Assembly: GCA_030680855.1 (NCBI GenBank)
Contig: JAUXUN010000031.1
Coordinates: 1 to 38,714 of the forward strand
Source: Aestuariivirga sp.
GTDB taxonomy: Bacteria; Pseudomonadota; Alphaproteobacteria; Rhizobiales; Aestuariivirgaceae
DNA: 38,714 nt
Reading direction: 5' to 3'
Under the pieces are notes generated by a model. The model did not search any database. It saw only the letters and a program-made list of their open reading frames with translations, and was not told where the DNA came from. Below are positions 22,500-31,699 of the stretch, piece by piece (positions within the stretch are counted from its first letter, which is position 1; every line of letters begins with the position of its first letter). Position numbers and translations under genes: made by a program.

Positions 22500-25400
22500 A
22501 TGAGTCAGCAACTCGTCAACAACTACCTGAACGATCTTGACCGCTACAAGAAAATCTCCGGTTCCCTCACGGAGGGGGTGATCAGCGAGGCGTTCAAGGA
22601 TTTGCTGAAAGCCTGGGCGCGGCAGTCGAACCTGCATTTCATCAACCAGTATGAGTTCGTCTCGGCGCAAAAGAACCGCATCCGCCCGGACGGCACTATC
22701 CTGCATGACCTCCGGGTGCCGCTCGGCTACTGGGAAGCCAAGGATTCGAATGACGATCTCGACGCGGAGATCGCCAAAAAACTCGCCAAGGGCTATCCGC
22801 AGGACAACATAATCTTCGAGGACTCGGCAAACGCCGTCCTGATCCAGAACCGCCACGAAGTCATGCGCTGCGACATGACCGATACGGCGAAGCTGCTCAG
22901 GCTTCTAAACCTGTTCTTCGGCTACGAGCGCGCGGAAATTGCCGAGTTCCGCAAGGCTGTCGAACAGTTCAAGGCCGACCTTCCCGCTGTGCTCGAAGCG
23001 CTGCGCGAAAAAATCAATGCCGCCTACGACACAAACCCGGAATTTCAGGCCGAAGCGAAAAAGTTCCTCGCCCATGCCAAAGATACCATCAACCCCATGG
23101 TGAACGAGGCGGATGTGCGCGAAATGCTCATCCAGCACATCCTCACCGAAGAAATTTTCGCGCATGTTTTTGATCAAGGCGATTTCCACCGCGAAAACAA
23201 CATCGCGAAAGAGCTTTATGCTCTGGAGGCAAGGTTCTTCACGGGCTCGGTGAAGCGCAACACGCTGAAGGCAATGGAAACCTACTACGCCGCCATCCGC
23301 GCCAATGCCGCCGCCATTTCATCCCATTCGGAGAAGCAGGGCTTCCTCAAGGCGATCTACGAGAATTTCTACAAAATTTATAATCCAAAAGCAGCGGACC
23401 GGCTGGGGGTTGTCTACACGCCAAACGAGATCGTGAAATTCATGATCGAGGGGGGCGGACTGGCTGTGCGAAAAGCACTTCGGCAAGAACCTCATCGACC
23501 GTGATGTGGAAATCCTTGATCCCGCCACAGGCACGGGCACTTTCATCTGCGAATTGCTTGAAAGCTTCCGCGGCCAGCCGCAGAAGCTCCTGCACAAATA
23601 CAAGAACGAGCTGCACGCCAATGAAGTGGCGATCCTGCCCTATTACGTCGCGAACCTGAACATTGAGGCCACCTATGCGGCGATCTCCGGCCAATTCGCG
23701 GAATTTCCCAACCTTTGCTTTGTCGACACGCTGGATAATGTGGCGGGGCTTGGGGTGCGGCTTGGCCAACATGTGGGCGATCTGTTCGGTGCGCTGTCGG
23801 ACGAAAATATCGAGCGCGTGAAACGTCAGAACCGCCGCAAGATCTCGGTGATCATCGGCAACCCGCCCTATAATGCCAATCAGGCCAACGAGAACGACAA
23901 CAACAAGAATCGCGAATACGCCCACATCGACAAGCACATCAAAGATACCTACATCAAACTGTCAACGGCGCAGAAAACCAAGGTCTATGACATGTATGCG
24001 CGGTTCTTCCGCTGGGCCAGCGACCGCATCCATGACGATGGCGTCATCTCATTTATCACCAACCGCTCCTTCATTGAAAGCCGCACCTTCGACGGCTTCC
24101 GCAAGTCGGTGGCCAACGAGTTCAACGAAATCTATGTGATGGATTTGGGCGGCGACGTGCGCGCCAATCCGAAACTCTCCGGCACCAAGAACAATGTGTT
24201 TGGCATTCAGACAGGCGTGGCGGTTTCATTCTTTGTGAAACGCTTCAAACAGAAGGGGTGCAAGATATTCTATGCGCGACGCCCAGAAATGGATACGGCG
24301 GAAGACAAGCTGGTGTTCCTTGGAAGCAGCAAGGCATCAGCGATTGCATACCAGAAGATTGAACCCGACAAGAACGGCAGTTGGATCAATCTGACGAGTA
24401 ATGATTGGGAGAGCCTGGTTCCGGTTGCGGACAAGAAGACTAAATCCATAAAGATCAAAGGGCAAGAAAGAGCAATATTTCGGTTGTTTTCATTGGGTGT
24501 AAAAACGAACCGTGACGATTGGGTGACGGACCTCTCCAAGACAAATTTGGAAAAGAAAGTTTCGCATTTGATTGCTGGATACGAGCGAGATCGTTTGGCT
24601 CTTGCTGGGAATCTCACCGCTGCAAATGTGGGAAGTGTTGTAGGTTACGATATCAAGTGGACGCGAAAGCTGAAGAAGGCCATCATTGCAGATAGGCGGC
24701 TTGTAATTTCTCGTTCTAATGTCACTCCGTCTCAGTATCGGCCTTTTAGCTTCAGGTGGACATACTTTGATACAGCATTAAACGAAGATTTGTATCAACT
24801 CGCCCAGATTGTTGGACCAGAAGACAATTCGGTGATGCTCCTGTCTGGTTACCCGAGCCAGAAGCCATTTCAAATCTTGGCAACCGCAGGCCTTTGGCAT
24901 CACGACACTTTGGACAAGACGAACGGCATTCCACGGTTCTCCCGGGGCAGAGACGGCAGTCGCATCGACAACGTCACCGATTGGGGCCTCAAGCAGTTTC
25001 AGGTACAGTTTGAAAAGAGCGAGAAGAAGCCAAAGCGCAGGATCACCAAGGACGATATCTTCCATTACGTCTATGGCGTACTGTATGATCCGGTCTATCG
25101 CGAGACTTACGCAATCAACCTGAAGCGCGAGTTCCCCCGCATTCCTTTCTATCCAGATTTCTGGGCATGGGCCGAGTGGGGCAAGCGGTTGATGGAGCTT
25201 CATATCGGCTACGAGACGGTGAAGCCCTGGCCGCTCAAGCGCCATGACCAGCCGCCGAGCGATGCCGACCCAATTCCGAAGCTCAAGGCCGACAAGGACA
25301 ACGGCACCATCACCCTAGATTCACGCACCACGCTTTCCGGCATTCCGGCCGCCGCCTGGGATTACCGCCTCGGCAACCGTTCGGGCCTTGAGTGGATTCT

Positions 25401-25572
25401 CGACCAGTACAAGGAGAAGAAGCCGAAGGACCCGACCATCGCCGCGAAGTTCAACACCTACCGCTTCAAGGACTACAAGGAAAAGGTAATCGACCTGCTG
25501 GCCCGCGTTACTCGCGTATCAGTGGAAACGATGGAAATCGTGAACGCGATGAAGGCGGCGAAGCGAGAATGA
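22500..25572 (+). pseudogene. Fused restriction-modification enzyme (type IIG/ISP-like), frameshifted
   Basis: One gene is split into two frames: 22500-23504, then 23506-25572. Dropping one G from the run at 23450-23455 restores a single protein of 1023 residues, with the bridge reading GADWLCEKHFGKNLIDRDVEI. In order it has an N-terminal PD-(D/E)xK nuclease (D64, then E79-x-K81 in GYWEAKD), a helical connector, an N6-adenine methylase (motif I DPATGTGTF at about 340, motif IV NPPY at about 454) and a C-terminal target-recognition region. No helicase domain is present, unlike classical type ISP enzymes. As read, the first product has nuclease without methylase. About 24280-24950 is A+T richer than the rest. 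Confidence 0.85.
23450..23455 (+). other. G6 run at the frameshift in the restriction-modification gene
   Basis: Six consecutive G follow an A (GAGGGGGGC). With five G the frame continues from GVVYTPNEIVKFMIEG into the methylase motif I region; with six it stops at 23502-23504. Possible causes are true mutation, slipped-strand phase variation or a base-calling error. Confidence 0.8.
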
Positions 25573-25590
25573 AGTCTGGGTGGTCTGGTT

Positions 25591-25609
25591 CCTCGGGTCA
25601 AGCCCGAGG
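25591..25609. repeat. REP-like hairpin after the restriction-modification gene
   Basis: CCTCGGG (25591-25597) and CCCGAGG (25603-25609) flank TCAAG. The core TCCTCGGGTCAAGCCCGAGG is a short palindrome that is widely dispersed in Rhizobiales intergenic regions. It starts 19 bp after the gene's stop codon and could act as a 3' hairpin for it. Confidence 0.6.
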
Positions 25610-25641
25610 ACAGGCTTGCCCGGCCATGGAGAAAAACTTAA

Positions 25642-26415
25642 ATGTCGAGTAATTTGCGGAAGATAAATGCCCTGTCTTTGCCCCCGCCCGCTGCGATGCG
25701 AAAGCGCAATGGCCTTTCAAGGCTGAGAGTGTTGACCTTGCGTAAAGCCGCTTTTGCAGCTTGTGCCCTGCTTGCCGCGTTCAACTCCCCCGCCCTGGGC
25801 GCCAGCTTCGACTGCGCCAAGGCCGGCACCGCTGTTGAGAAAACCATCTGCGGCGACGCCGAGCTTTCAAGTCTTGATGAACATCTTGGCCGTTATTATG
25901 TGGTGGCGCTGGAGGCAGCGGGCGCAGGTGCTGCCTGCCTGAAGAGCGACCAGCGGAGCTGGGTGAAAACCATTCGCAATCCTTGCGGCGCGGATGCGCA
26001 ATGCCTCTCCGCCGCCTATCTTCAGCGCCTTGCAGCACTTGACGGATTTCAGCCCGGCGCTTCCGCGCTCAAGAATATAGCACTGCCTATGGCTCCGGTC
26101 ATGGTGGCGGCCCTTCCGCCCGAAGCCGATACGGTGGCGGGCAGGGCCAATACGCCGCTGGAAATGCGCGGGCAATTGGTTTGGGAACATGACGACATCA
26201 ACAACATGGGCTTTGCCGTGAAGCCCGCCAAGGGGCAGGCGCGCGCCTTTGTCTATGACATGAGCATCGGCGGCGGCGTCCACGATATCATCCGCACACT
26301 GATTGAAAGGGAAAGCGGGACGCAATTCCTGGTGCGCGGCATGGCCACCGATGAAGGCGGGTTTGATGATGGCCAGTGCCGGATGGTCTACCGCCTGCCG
26401 GCGCCCTCGCCCTAG
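25642..26415 (+). CDS. LprI-type (DUF1311) domain protein, exported
   Basis: A 257-residue protein with a long basic N-terminus, a hydrophobic export segment (AAFAACALLAAFNSPALGA, about 35-53) and a lysozyme-inhibitor LprI-like N-terminal domain: FDCAKAGTAVEKTICGDAELSSLDEHLGRYY, then CLKSDQRSWVKTIRNPC. These domains are cysteine-rich and periplasmic. The second half (about 150-257) is not recognised. The ATG at 25642 has a GGAG site 10 nt upstream; a start at 25696 would also leave a signal peptide. A role in resisting host or protist lysozyme is possible but unproven. Confidence 0.78.
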   Translation: MSSNLRKINALSLPPPAAMRKRNGLSRLRVLTLRKAAFAACALLAAFNSPALGASFDCAKAGTAVEKTICGDAELSSLDEHLGRYYVVALEAAGAGAACLKSDQRSWVKTIRNPCGADAQCLSAAYLQRLAALDGFQPGASALKNIALPMAPVMVAALPPEADTVAGRANTPLEMRGQLVWEHDDINNMGFAVKPAKGQARAFVYDMSIGGGVHDIIRTLIERESGTQFLVRGMATDEGGFDDGQCRMVYRLPAPSP

Positions 26416-26421
26416 CGGGAC

Positions 26422-26646
26422 TTATTCGCGCCACAGCGAATCGAGCGCCTTCCGCTGCATCTCGTCGCGCCGCAGGCCGATATCCTCCAGCAGATAGTCG
26501 GGAAAGCTGAGCACACGGTTCAGTTCACGGCGCTCCCGGATGCGCCGGGCGACGCGCCCCGCGAAGGCGATTGGGTGCCCGAGGAAGGCTGGCATCTGGC
26601 TTGTCCCGGAATTGCCATTTGTGCGACGATTGATCATGCTTGTCAT
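26422..26646 (-). CDS. DUF1127 domain small protein
   Basis: A 74-residue protein with an arginine-rich C-terminal DUF1127 motif (RRIRERRELNRVLSFPDYLLEDIGLRRDEM). Small DUF1127 proteins in alphaproteobacteria have been linked to RNA turnover and to phosphate and carbon metabolism, and they are often stress-induced. This one has an extra N-terminal part of about 25 residues. It is divergent from the LysR regulator (143 bp apart) and may be its target. It ends 6 bp from the convergent LprI-type gene. Confidence 0.85.
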   Translation of the reverse strand: MTSMINRRTNGNSGTSQMPAFLGHPIAFAGRVARRIRERRELNRVLSFPDYLLEDIGLRRDEMQRKALDSLWRE

Positions 26647-26755
26647 GGGTCTCTCCTATGGGTTTCAGGCGCTGAATTTCTTGATTTCAAGACCTGTTTA
26701 CTGGGATTATATCTGGACCATCCGCCTTGACATGACAAACGACTAAGGCGCAGAG

Positions 26756-26780
26756 TATACGTGAGTTTTATTCACATATA
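26756..26780. promoter_or_regulatory. Imperfect dyad upstream of the LysR gene (candidate LysR operator)
   Basis: TATACGTGA (26756-26764) and TCACATATA (26772-26780) are inverted with one mismatch and a 7-bp spacer. The site ends 9 bp before the LysR ATG and shows the T-N11-A style of LysR-type binding sites. It fits autoregulation. Confidence 0.4.
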
Positions 26781-26789
26781 GGCAGGCCC

Positions 26790-27680
26790 ATGTCCCAGCA
26801 GCTTCCGCCCCTCACCACGCTCCGCAGCTTCGAGGCCTCGGCCCGGCTTTTGAGCTTCTCCAGGGCCGCCGACGAGCTGCACGTGACCCATGGCGCCGTC
26901 AGCCGGGCGGTGCGCCATCTGGAGGACCATGTGGGCGTCAAGCTCTTCAAGCGCAGCGTGCGGGCGGTAAACCTCACGGCAACGGGGGCTGCCTACGCCG
27001 CCTCGGTGCGCGATGTGCTGCGCCGCCTGGCTGCGGCCACCGCCGTGATCATGGACCAGCAGTCCATGGGGGTTCTCAATATCAGCACGCTCGATTCCTT
27101 AGCCGCCAAGTGGCTCATTCCCCGGCTGTTCCGCTTTCGCCAGGCCCATGGCGACATTGAAGTTCGTCTCTCCACCTCCGAAAAACTTGCCGACTTCGTG
27201 AATGACGGCATCGACATCGCCATCCGCTACGGCAGCGGGCGTTATCCCGGGGTCAAGGCCGAGCTGCTGATGCGCGAAGAAGTTTTTCCGGTGTGCAGCC
27301 CCATGCTCGTGAAAGGCGCCCATCCCCTCAAGAGTGCGGCGGACCTGAAGCATCACACGCTGATCCACGACGCCTTCGAAATCGATTGGGCCACGTGGCT
27401 CAAGACCGCCGGGGTGGAGGGCGTCGACCCGTACCGGGGGCCAAGATTCGAATCCTCCGATCATGCGGTGCAGGCCGCCATTCAGGGTGAAGGGGTGGTC
27501 CTTGGCCGCAGCGCGCTGGTGGCCGATGACCTGAAGGCCGGGCGATTGCTCAAGCCATTCTCCGTAAGCCTGCCCGCCGACCTCGCCTACTATGTGGCCT
27601 ACCCCGCGCAAACCTCGCAGCGGCCCAAGGTGCAGGCCTTTCGCGACTGGCTCTTCGAAGAAGTCAGCCGTTCAACCTGA
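26790..27680 (+). CDS. LysR-family transcriptional regulator (GcvA-like)
   Basis: A 296-residue LysR-type regulator. The winged helix-turn-helix spans about 5-65 (LTTLRSFEASARLLSFSRAADELHVTHGAVSRAVRHLEDHVGVKLFKR), with the first residues closely like the GcvA group. The effector domain spans about 90-290 (IDIAIRYGSGRYPGVKAELLMREEVFPVCSP). Relatives control amino-acid metabolism or beta-lactamase genes, but no such target is beside it; the divergent DUF1127 gene is the only neighbour sharing its upstream region. Confidence 0.93.
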   Translation: MSQQLPPLTTLRSFEASARLLSFSRAADELHVTHGAVSRAVRHLEDHVGVKLFKRSVRAVNLTATGAAYAASVRDVLRRLAAATAVIMDQQSMGVLNISTLDSLAAKWLIPRLFRFRQAHGDIEVRLSTSEKLADFVNDGIDIAIRYGSGRYPGVKAELLMREEVFPVCSPMLVKGAHPLKSAADLKHHTLIHDAFEIDWATWLKTAGVEGVDPYRGPRFESSDHAVQAAIQGEGVVLGRSALVADDLKAGRLLKPFSVSLPADLAYYVAYPAQTSQRPKVQAFRDWLFEEVSRST

Positions 27681-27825
27681 TCACGGCATGCCGCTTTCCT
27701 TGTGGTGTTAACTGCGTTCGGTCATCCATTCTTTACCACGTCATAAACCGTATTGGACATTCGCCGTCAATTCACCGGCAATTAAGCCCGCCAACCTAGC
27801 CTGCCCCGTGGCGGAGGATTTGTGC

Positions 27826-30516
27826 TTGCCAAAGAGCTTGAGAAAACCGGGTGCGGAGGCACCGCAGAAGAACAGCCTGGAAACCCTTGCAAAACTGCAT
27901 GCGGATTCCCGGGATTTCCTTGAGCGCGAACAGCAGGAGACAATCGCCGAGCTCAAGGCGCAGGCGCTGCGCTATGAAACCGTCATCGACAAGATTTCGC
28001 AGGGTGTGTGCTTTTTCGACAGTGACAAACGGCTGATCCTCGGCAATCGCCGCTATGCCGAAATTTATGGGTTGAAGATCGAGGACGTGTCCCCGGGCAC
28101 AAGCCTGCGCGAGATTTCAGAACGCCGCACCCGTGTCGGAACCTGCCCCATGGCGGTTGAGGATTATCTCGCTTGGGGCGACATGGTCAATTCCACCCCG
28201 GAATCAAAAAACATGACCGTCGAACTCCAGGACGGCCGCACAATCCATATCTTCCATCAACCAATGCCCGATGGCGGCTGGGTGGCAACCCATGAGGACA
28301 TCACCGAACTCAAGACCAAGCGCGCCATGGCCAACGAGCGCATCTCGCTCCAGACCCTGATCGATACGCTGCCCGACAGCCTTTGGGTCAAGGATGCCAA
28401 TAGCCGCTTCATCATCGCCAACAAGGCTACGGCGTCGGACAATGACCTGGCGGGGCCCGGAGAGCTTATCGGCAAGAACGATTTTGATCTCCATGCACCC
28501 GAACTGGCCCAGCATTTCTACGACATTGAGCAGGAGATCATGCACTCCGGGCAAGCCGTGATCGACATGGAGGAGGACTTGCTCGACGCCTCCGGCAGGA
28601 TATTCCGCTCGACCACGAAATTGCCGGTGCGCAACGAGCAAAACGAAGTATTTGGCCTGATCGGCATCTCGCGCGACATAACCGGGCGCAAGAGAGCCGA
28701 CACCCTGCGCAACGGACAGGCGCAAATCCTGGAAATGATCGCCTTGAGCGCCGAACTCGGCGAAGTGCTCGACCATCTCATGCGTCTCGTTGAATCCCAG
28801 CTGGACGGCATATTCGGTTCCGTCCTGCTGCTTGACCAGGACGGGCACCACCTCAGGCATGGCGCAGCGCCGAGCCTGGCGGAATCCTATACGAAGGCCA
28901 TCGACGGCATGCGCATCGGTCCCAAGGCGGGCTCCTGCGGCACCGCCGTGTTCCGCCGCGCCCCCGTCATCGTCGCCGATATCATGAGTGATCCGCTGTG
29001 GGAGGACTTCCGCGAACTGGTTGCCGCCCATGGCTACCGCTCCTGCTGGTCCACGCCCATTCTGTCGCATCAGGGAACCGTGCTTGGTGTCTTCGCGATG
29101 TATTCCCTGTCAGTGCGCGAACCAACCGCAATCGAGACCCAGCTTATCGAGATGACCACCCGCATTGCCGGCATCGCCATTGAGCGCAAGCACTCCGAGG
29201 ACCAGATCAGGTTCCTCGCCCATCATGATGCATTGACCGGCCTGCCCAACCGCAGCCTTCTCAAGGACCGCCTGACCCAGGCCATCTTGCAGACGCAGCG
29301 GTATAACCCCTGGGTATCGGTCGTCTTCATTGATCTCGACAATTTCAAGATGATCAATGACAGTCTGGGCCACACCGCCGGCGACGAGCTTCTCAAGGCA
29401 GTCGCCCAACGCATGGTTGGCTGTATCAGGGCAATCGACACGGTGGTGCGCCTTGGTGGAGACGAATTTGTCATCCTGCTTGTCGACCAGCCGGCGAGAC
29501 CCGATGAAATCTCCGAGACCCTGGAGAGGATTCGGACGGCAATCGCCGAACCCGTGTCCATTGATGGGCGCGCCCTCTATGTGACGTGCAGCATAGGCGT
29601 TGCAACCTTCCCGAATGACGGCCCCGACCCGGAGACGCTTCTCATGAACGCCGACGCCGCCATGTATAAGGCCAAGGAAGCCGGCCGCGACAACGTGCAG
29701 TTCTATACCGCCGAAATGAATACCAGGGTCCACGAGAAGCTGGCCCTTCAGCAGGAAATGCGCGATGCCCTGGCGCGCTCCGAATTCGTTCTGCATTATC
29801 AGCCGCAGGTTGACCTGCGCACCGGCGGTGTTTTCGCCGTTGAGGCCCTGGTCCGCTGGCGGCACCCCAACTTGGGGCTTCTCTCGCCCCTCAAATTCAT
29901 TCCGATGGCGGAGGAGACCGGCCTGATCGTGCCGCTGGGCGACTGGGTCCTCCACGACGCCTGCCGGCAGAACAAGGCCTGGCAGGACGCTGGCCTGCCG
30001 CCGGTGAATGTCTGCGTCAATGTATCGGCCCGGCAATTCCGGGAAAAAAACCTGGTCAGCCGCGTCGTCAGTGCGCTGCGCGAAAGCGGTTTGGCGGCGA
30101 AATATCTTGAGCTCGAAATCACCGAGAGCCTTATCATGCAGGATGTCGACCAGGCCGTGGCCACCATGAAGGAATTGCAGCGTCTGGGTGTTCAACTGGC
30201 GATTGACGACTTCGGAACAGGCTATTCAAGCCTCAACGCGCTGAAGACCTTCCCGGTTGCAAGGCTGAAGATCGACAAGTCATTCATCAATAACCTTGCC
30301 AGCGATGATAGCGATAAAGCGGTCGCGGCCGCCGTGATCTCCTTGGGGCAGAAGCTCAATCTGCGGGTCATCGCCGAAGGTGTGGAAACCATCGAACAGG
30401 TTGCCATTTTGCGCGATAACAATTGCGATGAATGCCAAGGCTACTATTTCAGCAAGCCGGTAAGCTTTGAAGCCATCGCGGATTTGCTCAAGAAGCAGGC
30501 GCTGTCGTTGCTCTAA
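27826..30516 (+). CDS. PAS-PAS-GAF-GGDEF-EAL cyclic di-GMP protein
   Basis: A cytoplasmic c-di-GMP signalling protein of about 896 residues. In order: a short N-terminal coil; PAS (about 44-162, QGVCFFDSDKRLILGN); PAS (about 172-292, LPDSLWVKDANSRFIIAN); GAF (about 300-450); GGDEF at 544-548 with an RxxD inhibitory site five residues earlier (RAID); and EAL at 673-675. The EAL domain keeps NVSARQF, ELEITES, DDFGTGYSSL, LKIDKSF and IAEGVET, so both synthesis and breakdown look possible. I prefer the TTG at 27826, because GGAGG lies 8 nt before it; GTG at 27808 has no site. There are no membrane helices. It lies beside the polysaccharide genes. Confidence 0.94.
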   Translation: MPKSLRKPGAEAPQKNSLETLAKLHADSRDFLEREQQETIAELKAQALRYETVIDKISQGVCFFDSDKRLILGNRRYAEIYGLKIEDVSPGTSLREISERRTRVGTCPMAVEDYLAWGDMVNSTPESKNMTVELQDGRTIHIFHQPMPDGGWVATHEDITELKTKRAMANERISLQTLIDTLPDSLWVKDANSRFIIANKATASDNDLAGPGELIGKNDFDLHAPELAQHFYDIEQEIMHSGQAVIDMEEDLLDASGRIFRSTTKLPVRNEQNEVFGLIGISRDITGRKRADTLRNGQAQILEMIALSAELGEVLDHLMRLVESQLDGIFGSVLLLDQDGHHLRHGAAPSLAESYTKAIDGMRIGPKAGSCGTAVFRRAPVIVADIMSDPLWEDFRELVAAHGYRSCWSTPILSHQGTVLGVFAMYSLSVREPTAIETQLIEMTTRIAGIAIERKHSEDQIRFLAHHDALTGLPNRSLLKDRLTQAILQTQRYNPWVSVVFIDLDNFKMINDSLGHTAGDELLKAVAQRMVGCIRAIDTVVRLGGDEFVILLVDQPARPDEISETLERIRTAIAEPVSIDGRALYVTCSIGVATFPNDGPDPETLLMNADAAMYKAKEAGRDNVQFYTAEMNTRVHEKLALQQEMRDALARSEFVLHYQPQVDLRTGGVFAVEALVRWRHPNLGLLSPLKFIPMAEETGLIVPLGDWVLHDACRQNKAWQDAGLPPVNVCVNVSARQFREKNLVSRVVSALRESGLAAKYLELEITESLIMQDVDQAVATMKELQRLGVQLAIDDFGTGYSSLNALKTFPVARLKIDKSFINNLASDDSDKAVAAAVISLGQKLNLRVIAEGVETIEQVAILRDNNCDECQGYYFSKPVSFEAIADLLKKQALSLL

Positions 30517-30529
30517 ATCCCTGTACCAC

Positions 30530-31654
30530 CTATGCCGCCTTCTTTCCGAGCAGATGTTTCAACCCACACCATTTTAGCGCACGCGTGACTGAAGGTGATG
30601 CCCCGACAATAACCAGCGGCAGATTTTGCTTGAGCGCCGCCTTCTCCAGCATGAGAATCTGTCCGGCAAAACCCATCTCGAAGAATTGCAGCCCACGAAC
30701 ATCAAGAGTGATCCCGTCACCCGTCTGCGCGGCGTGGCGAAAAGCCACCACCACGGGCTCAAGCAGATCATCCCGGGCGGCACCCGCAATGACAACTTTG
30801 ATGTGCCCGGCTTGCTCGGTATCAAGCCATACGCTGAGCCCTTGCGTGCCGCCGCCCTTTTCGTTCCAGCGCAGCCACAGGCCGAGAGGCGCCACCCGGC
30901 TTAACAGGAGGCCCAGGAGACGCATCCCATCAGACAGATAGCGCATGGCAAGATAGGGTTCCTGGCCAATCCGCCAGAGCCATTCCAGCCCAAGTCTGCG
31001 CAGTCCCGCAGGTGCGCGCCGCACTGTTCCCGCCAGAAAATTGAGAGTTGCACCCAAATGACTGACGACAGGAACGGTGAGCTTCCGCCGATTGCCCATG
31101 AGCCATGCCTGCCCGTTCTGGGCACCTAACGCCACGAGCAGGAAATCCGCACCGGTGGCGTTGATCCGCTCCAGGACCGCGGAATCATCCATCTTCGCCG
31201 TCGTCATCACACCAGGATCAATGGCCGCAACGCAGACCAGGCGATCCGTGTCGCCGCCATTGACGGCCTCGCGCGCCCGCTCGCCAACGCCACGCTCCCC
31301 GCCGAAGAATGCGATACGAAGCGGTCTGTCGCCTGCCGGAACTTGCGAGGCCTGCAGGGCCGCAGGCAGATCGGAGCCCGCAACCCGCAAGGTGACAGGA
31401 ATCCCCAAAATCCTGCAAATGAGGAGAACACCAATGCCATCGGCAGGGCAAATATTGCTTTCGAGAAGCGAGCGCCTGAACGCCGGATCACGCTGGCTCA
31501 GCATCAGGTAGTTCAGGTTGGGAGTCGAGATGAACAGGGACTTGCGCGTCAATGCGGCCCGATTGATGTGACCGACCAGGCCGGCCATGCTGATCTCATC
31601 AATGGGAACGCCGAGAACGCAATACACCCTCCTCGCAAAATCATCGTCTTCCAT
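30530..31654 (-). CDS. WecG/TagA-family glycosyltransferase fused to a STAS-like domain
   Basis: A protein of about 374 residues. The first ~230 residues are a GT26 glycosyltransferase (VLGVPIDEISM, TPNLNYLML, ICPADGIGVL, RVAGSDL, LEWLWRIGQEP), which adds a sugar such as ManNAc(A) to a lipid-linked intermediate. The usual GAPKQE motif reads GAQNGQ. The last ~110 residues look like a STAS domain (ITLDVRGLQFFEMGFAGQILML, LPLVIVGASPSVTRALKWCGL), but the serine that is phosphorylated in anti-anti-sigma factors is absent. TTG at 31666 is an alternative start. It is the last gene of the minus-strand polysaccharide operon. Confidence 0.88.
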   Translation of the reverse strand: MEDDDFARRVYCVLGVPIDEISMAGLVGHINRAALTRKSLFISTPNLNYLMLSQRDPAFRRSLLESNICPADGIGVLLICRILGIPVTLRVAGSDLPAALQASQVPAGDRPLRIAFFGGERGVGERAREAVNGGDTDRLVCVAAIDPGVMTTAKMDDSAVLERINATGADFLLVALGAQNGQAWLMGNRRKLTVPVVSHLGATLNFLAGTVRRAPAGLRRLGLEWLWRIGQEPYLAMRYLSDGMRLLGLLLSRVAPLGLWLRWNEKGGGTQGLSVWLDTEQAGHIKVVIAGAARDDLLEPVVVAFRHAAQTGDGITLDVRGLQFFEMGFAGQILMLEKAALKQNLPLVIVGASPSVTRALKWCGLKHLLGKKAA

Positions 31655-31699
31655 GGATGCCGTCAAGCCATTTCCCGTTCGCGCCCATCTCAGCTTACG

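Noticed and set aside
29110-30195. A 361-codon minus-strand open frame over the GGDEF-EAL gene
   Set aside because: The plus strand encodes intact GGDEF and EAL motifs at the same place; the minus frame shows no domain.
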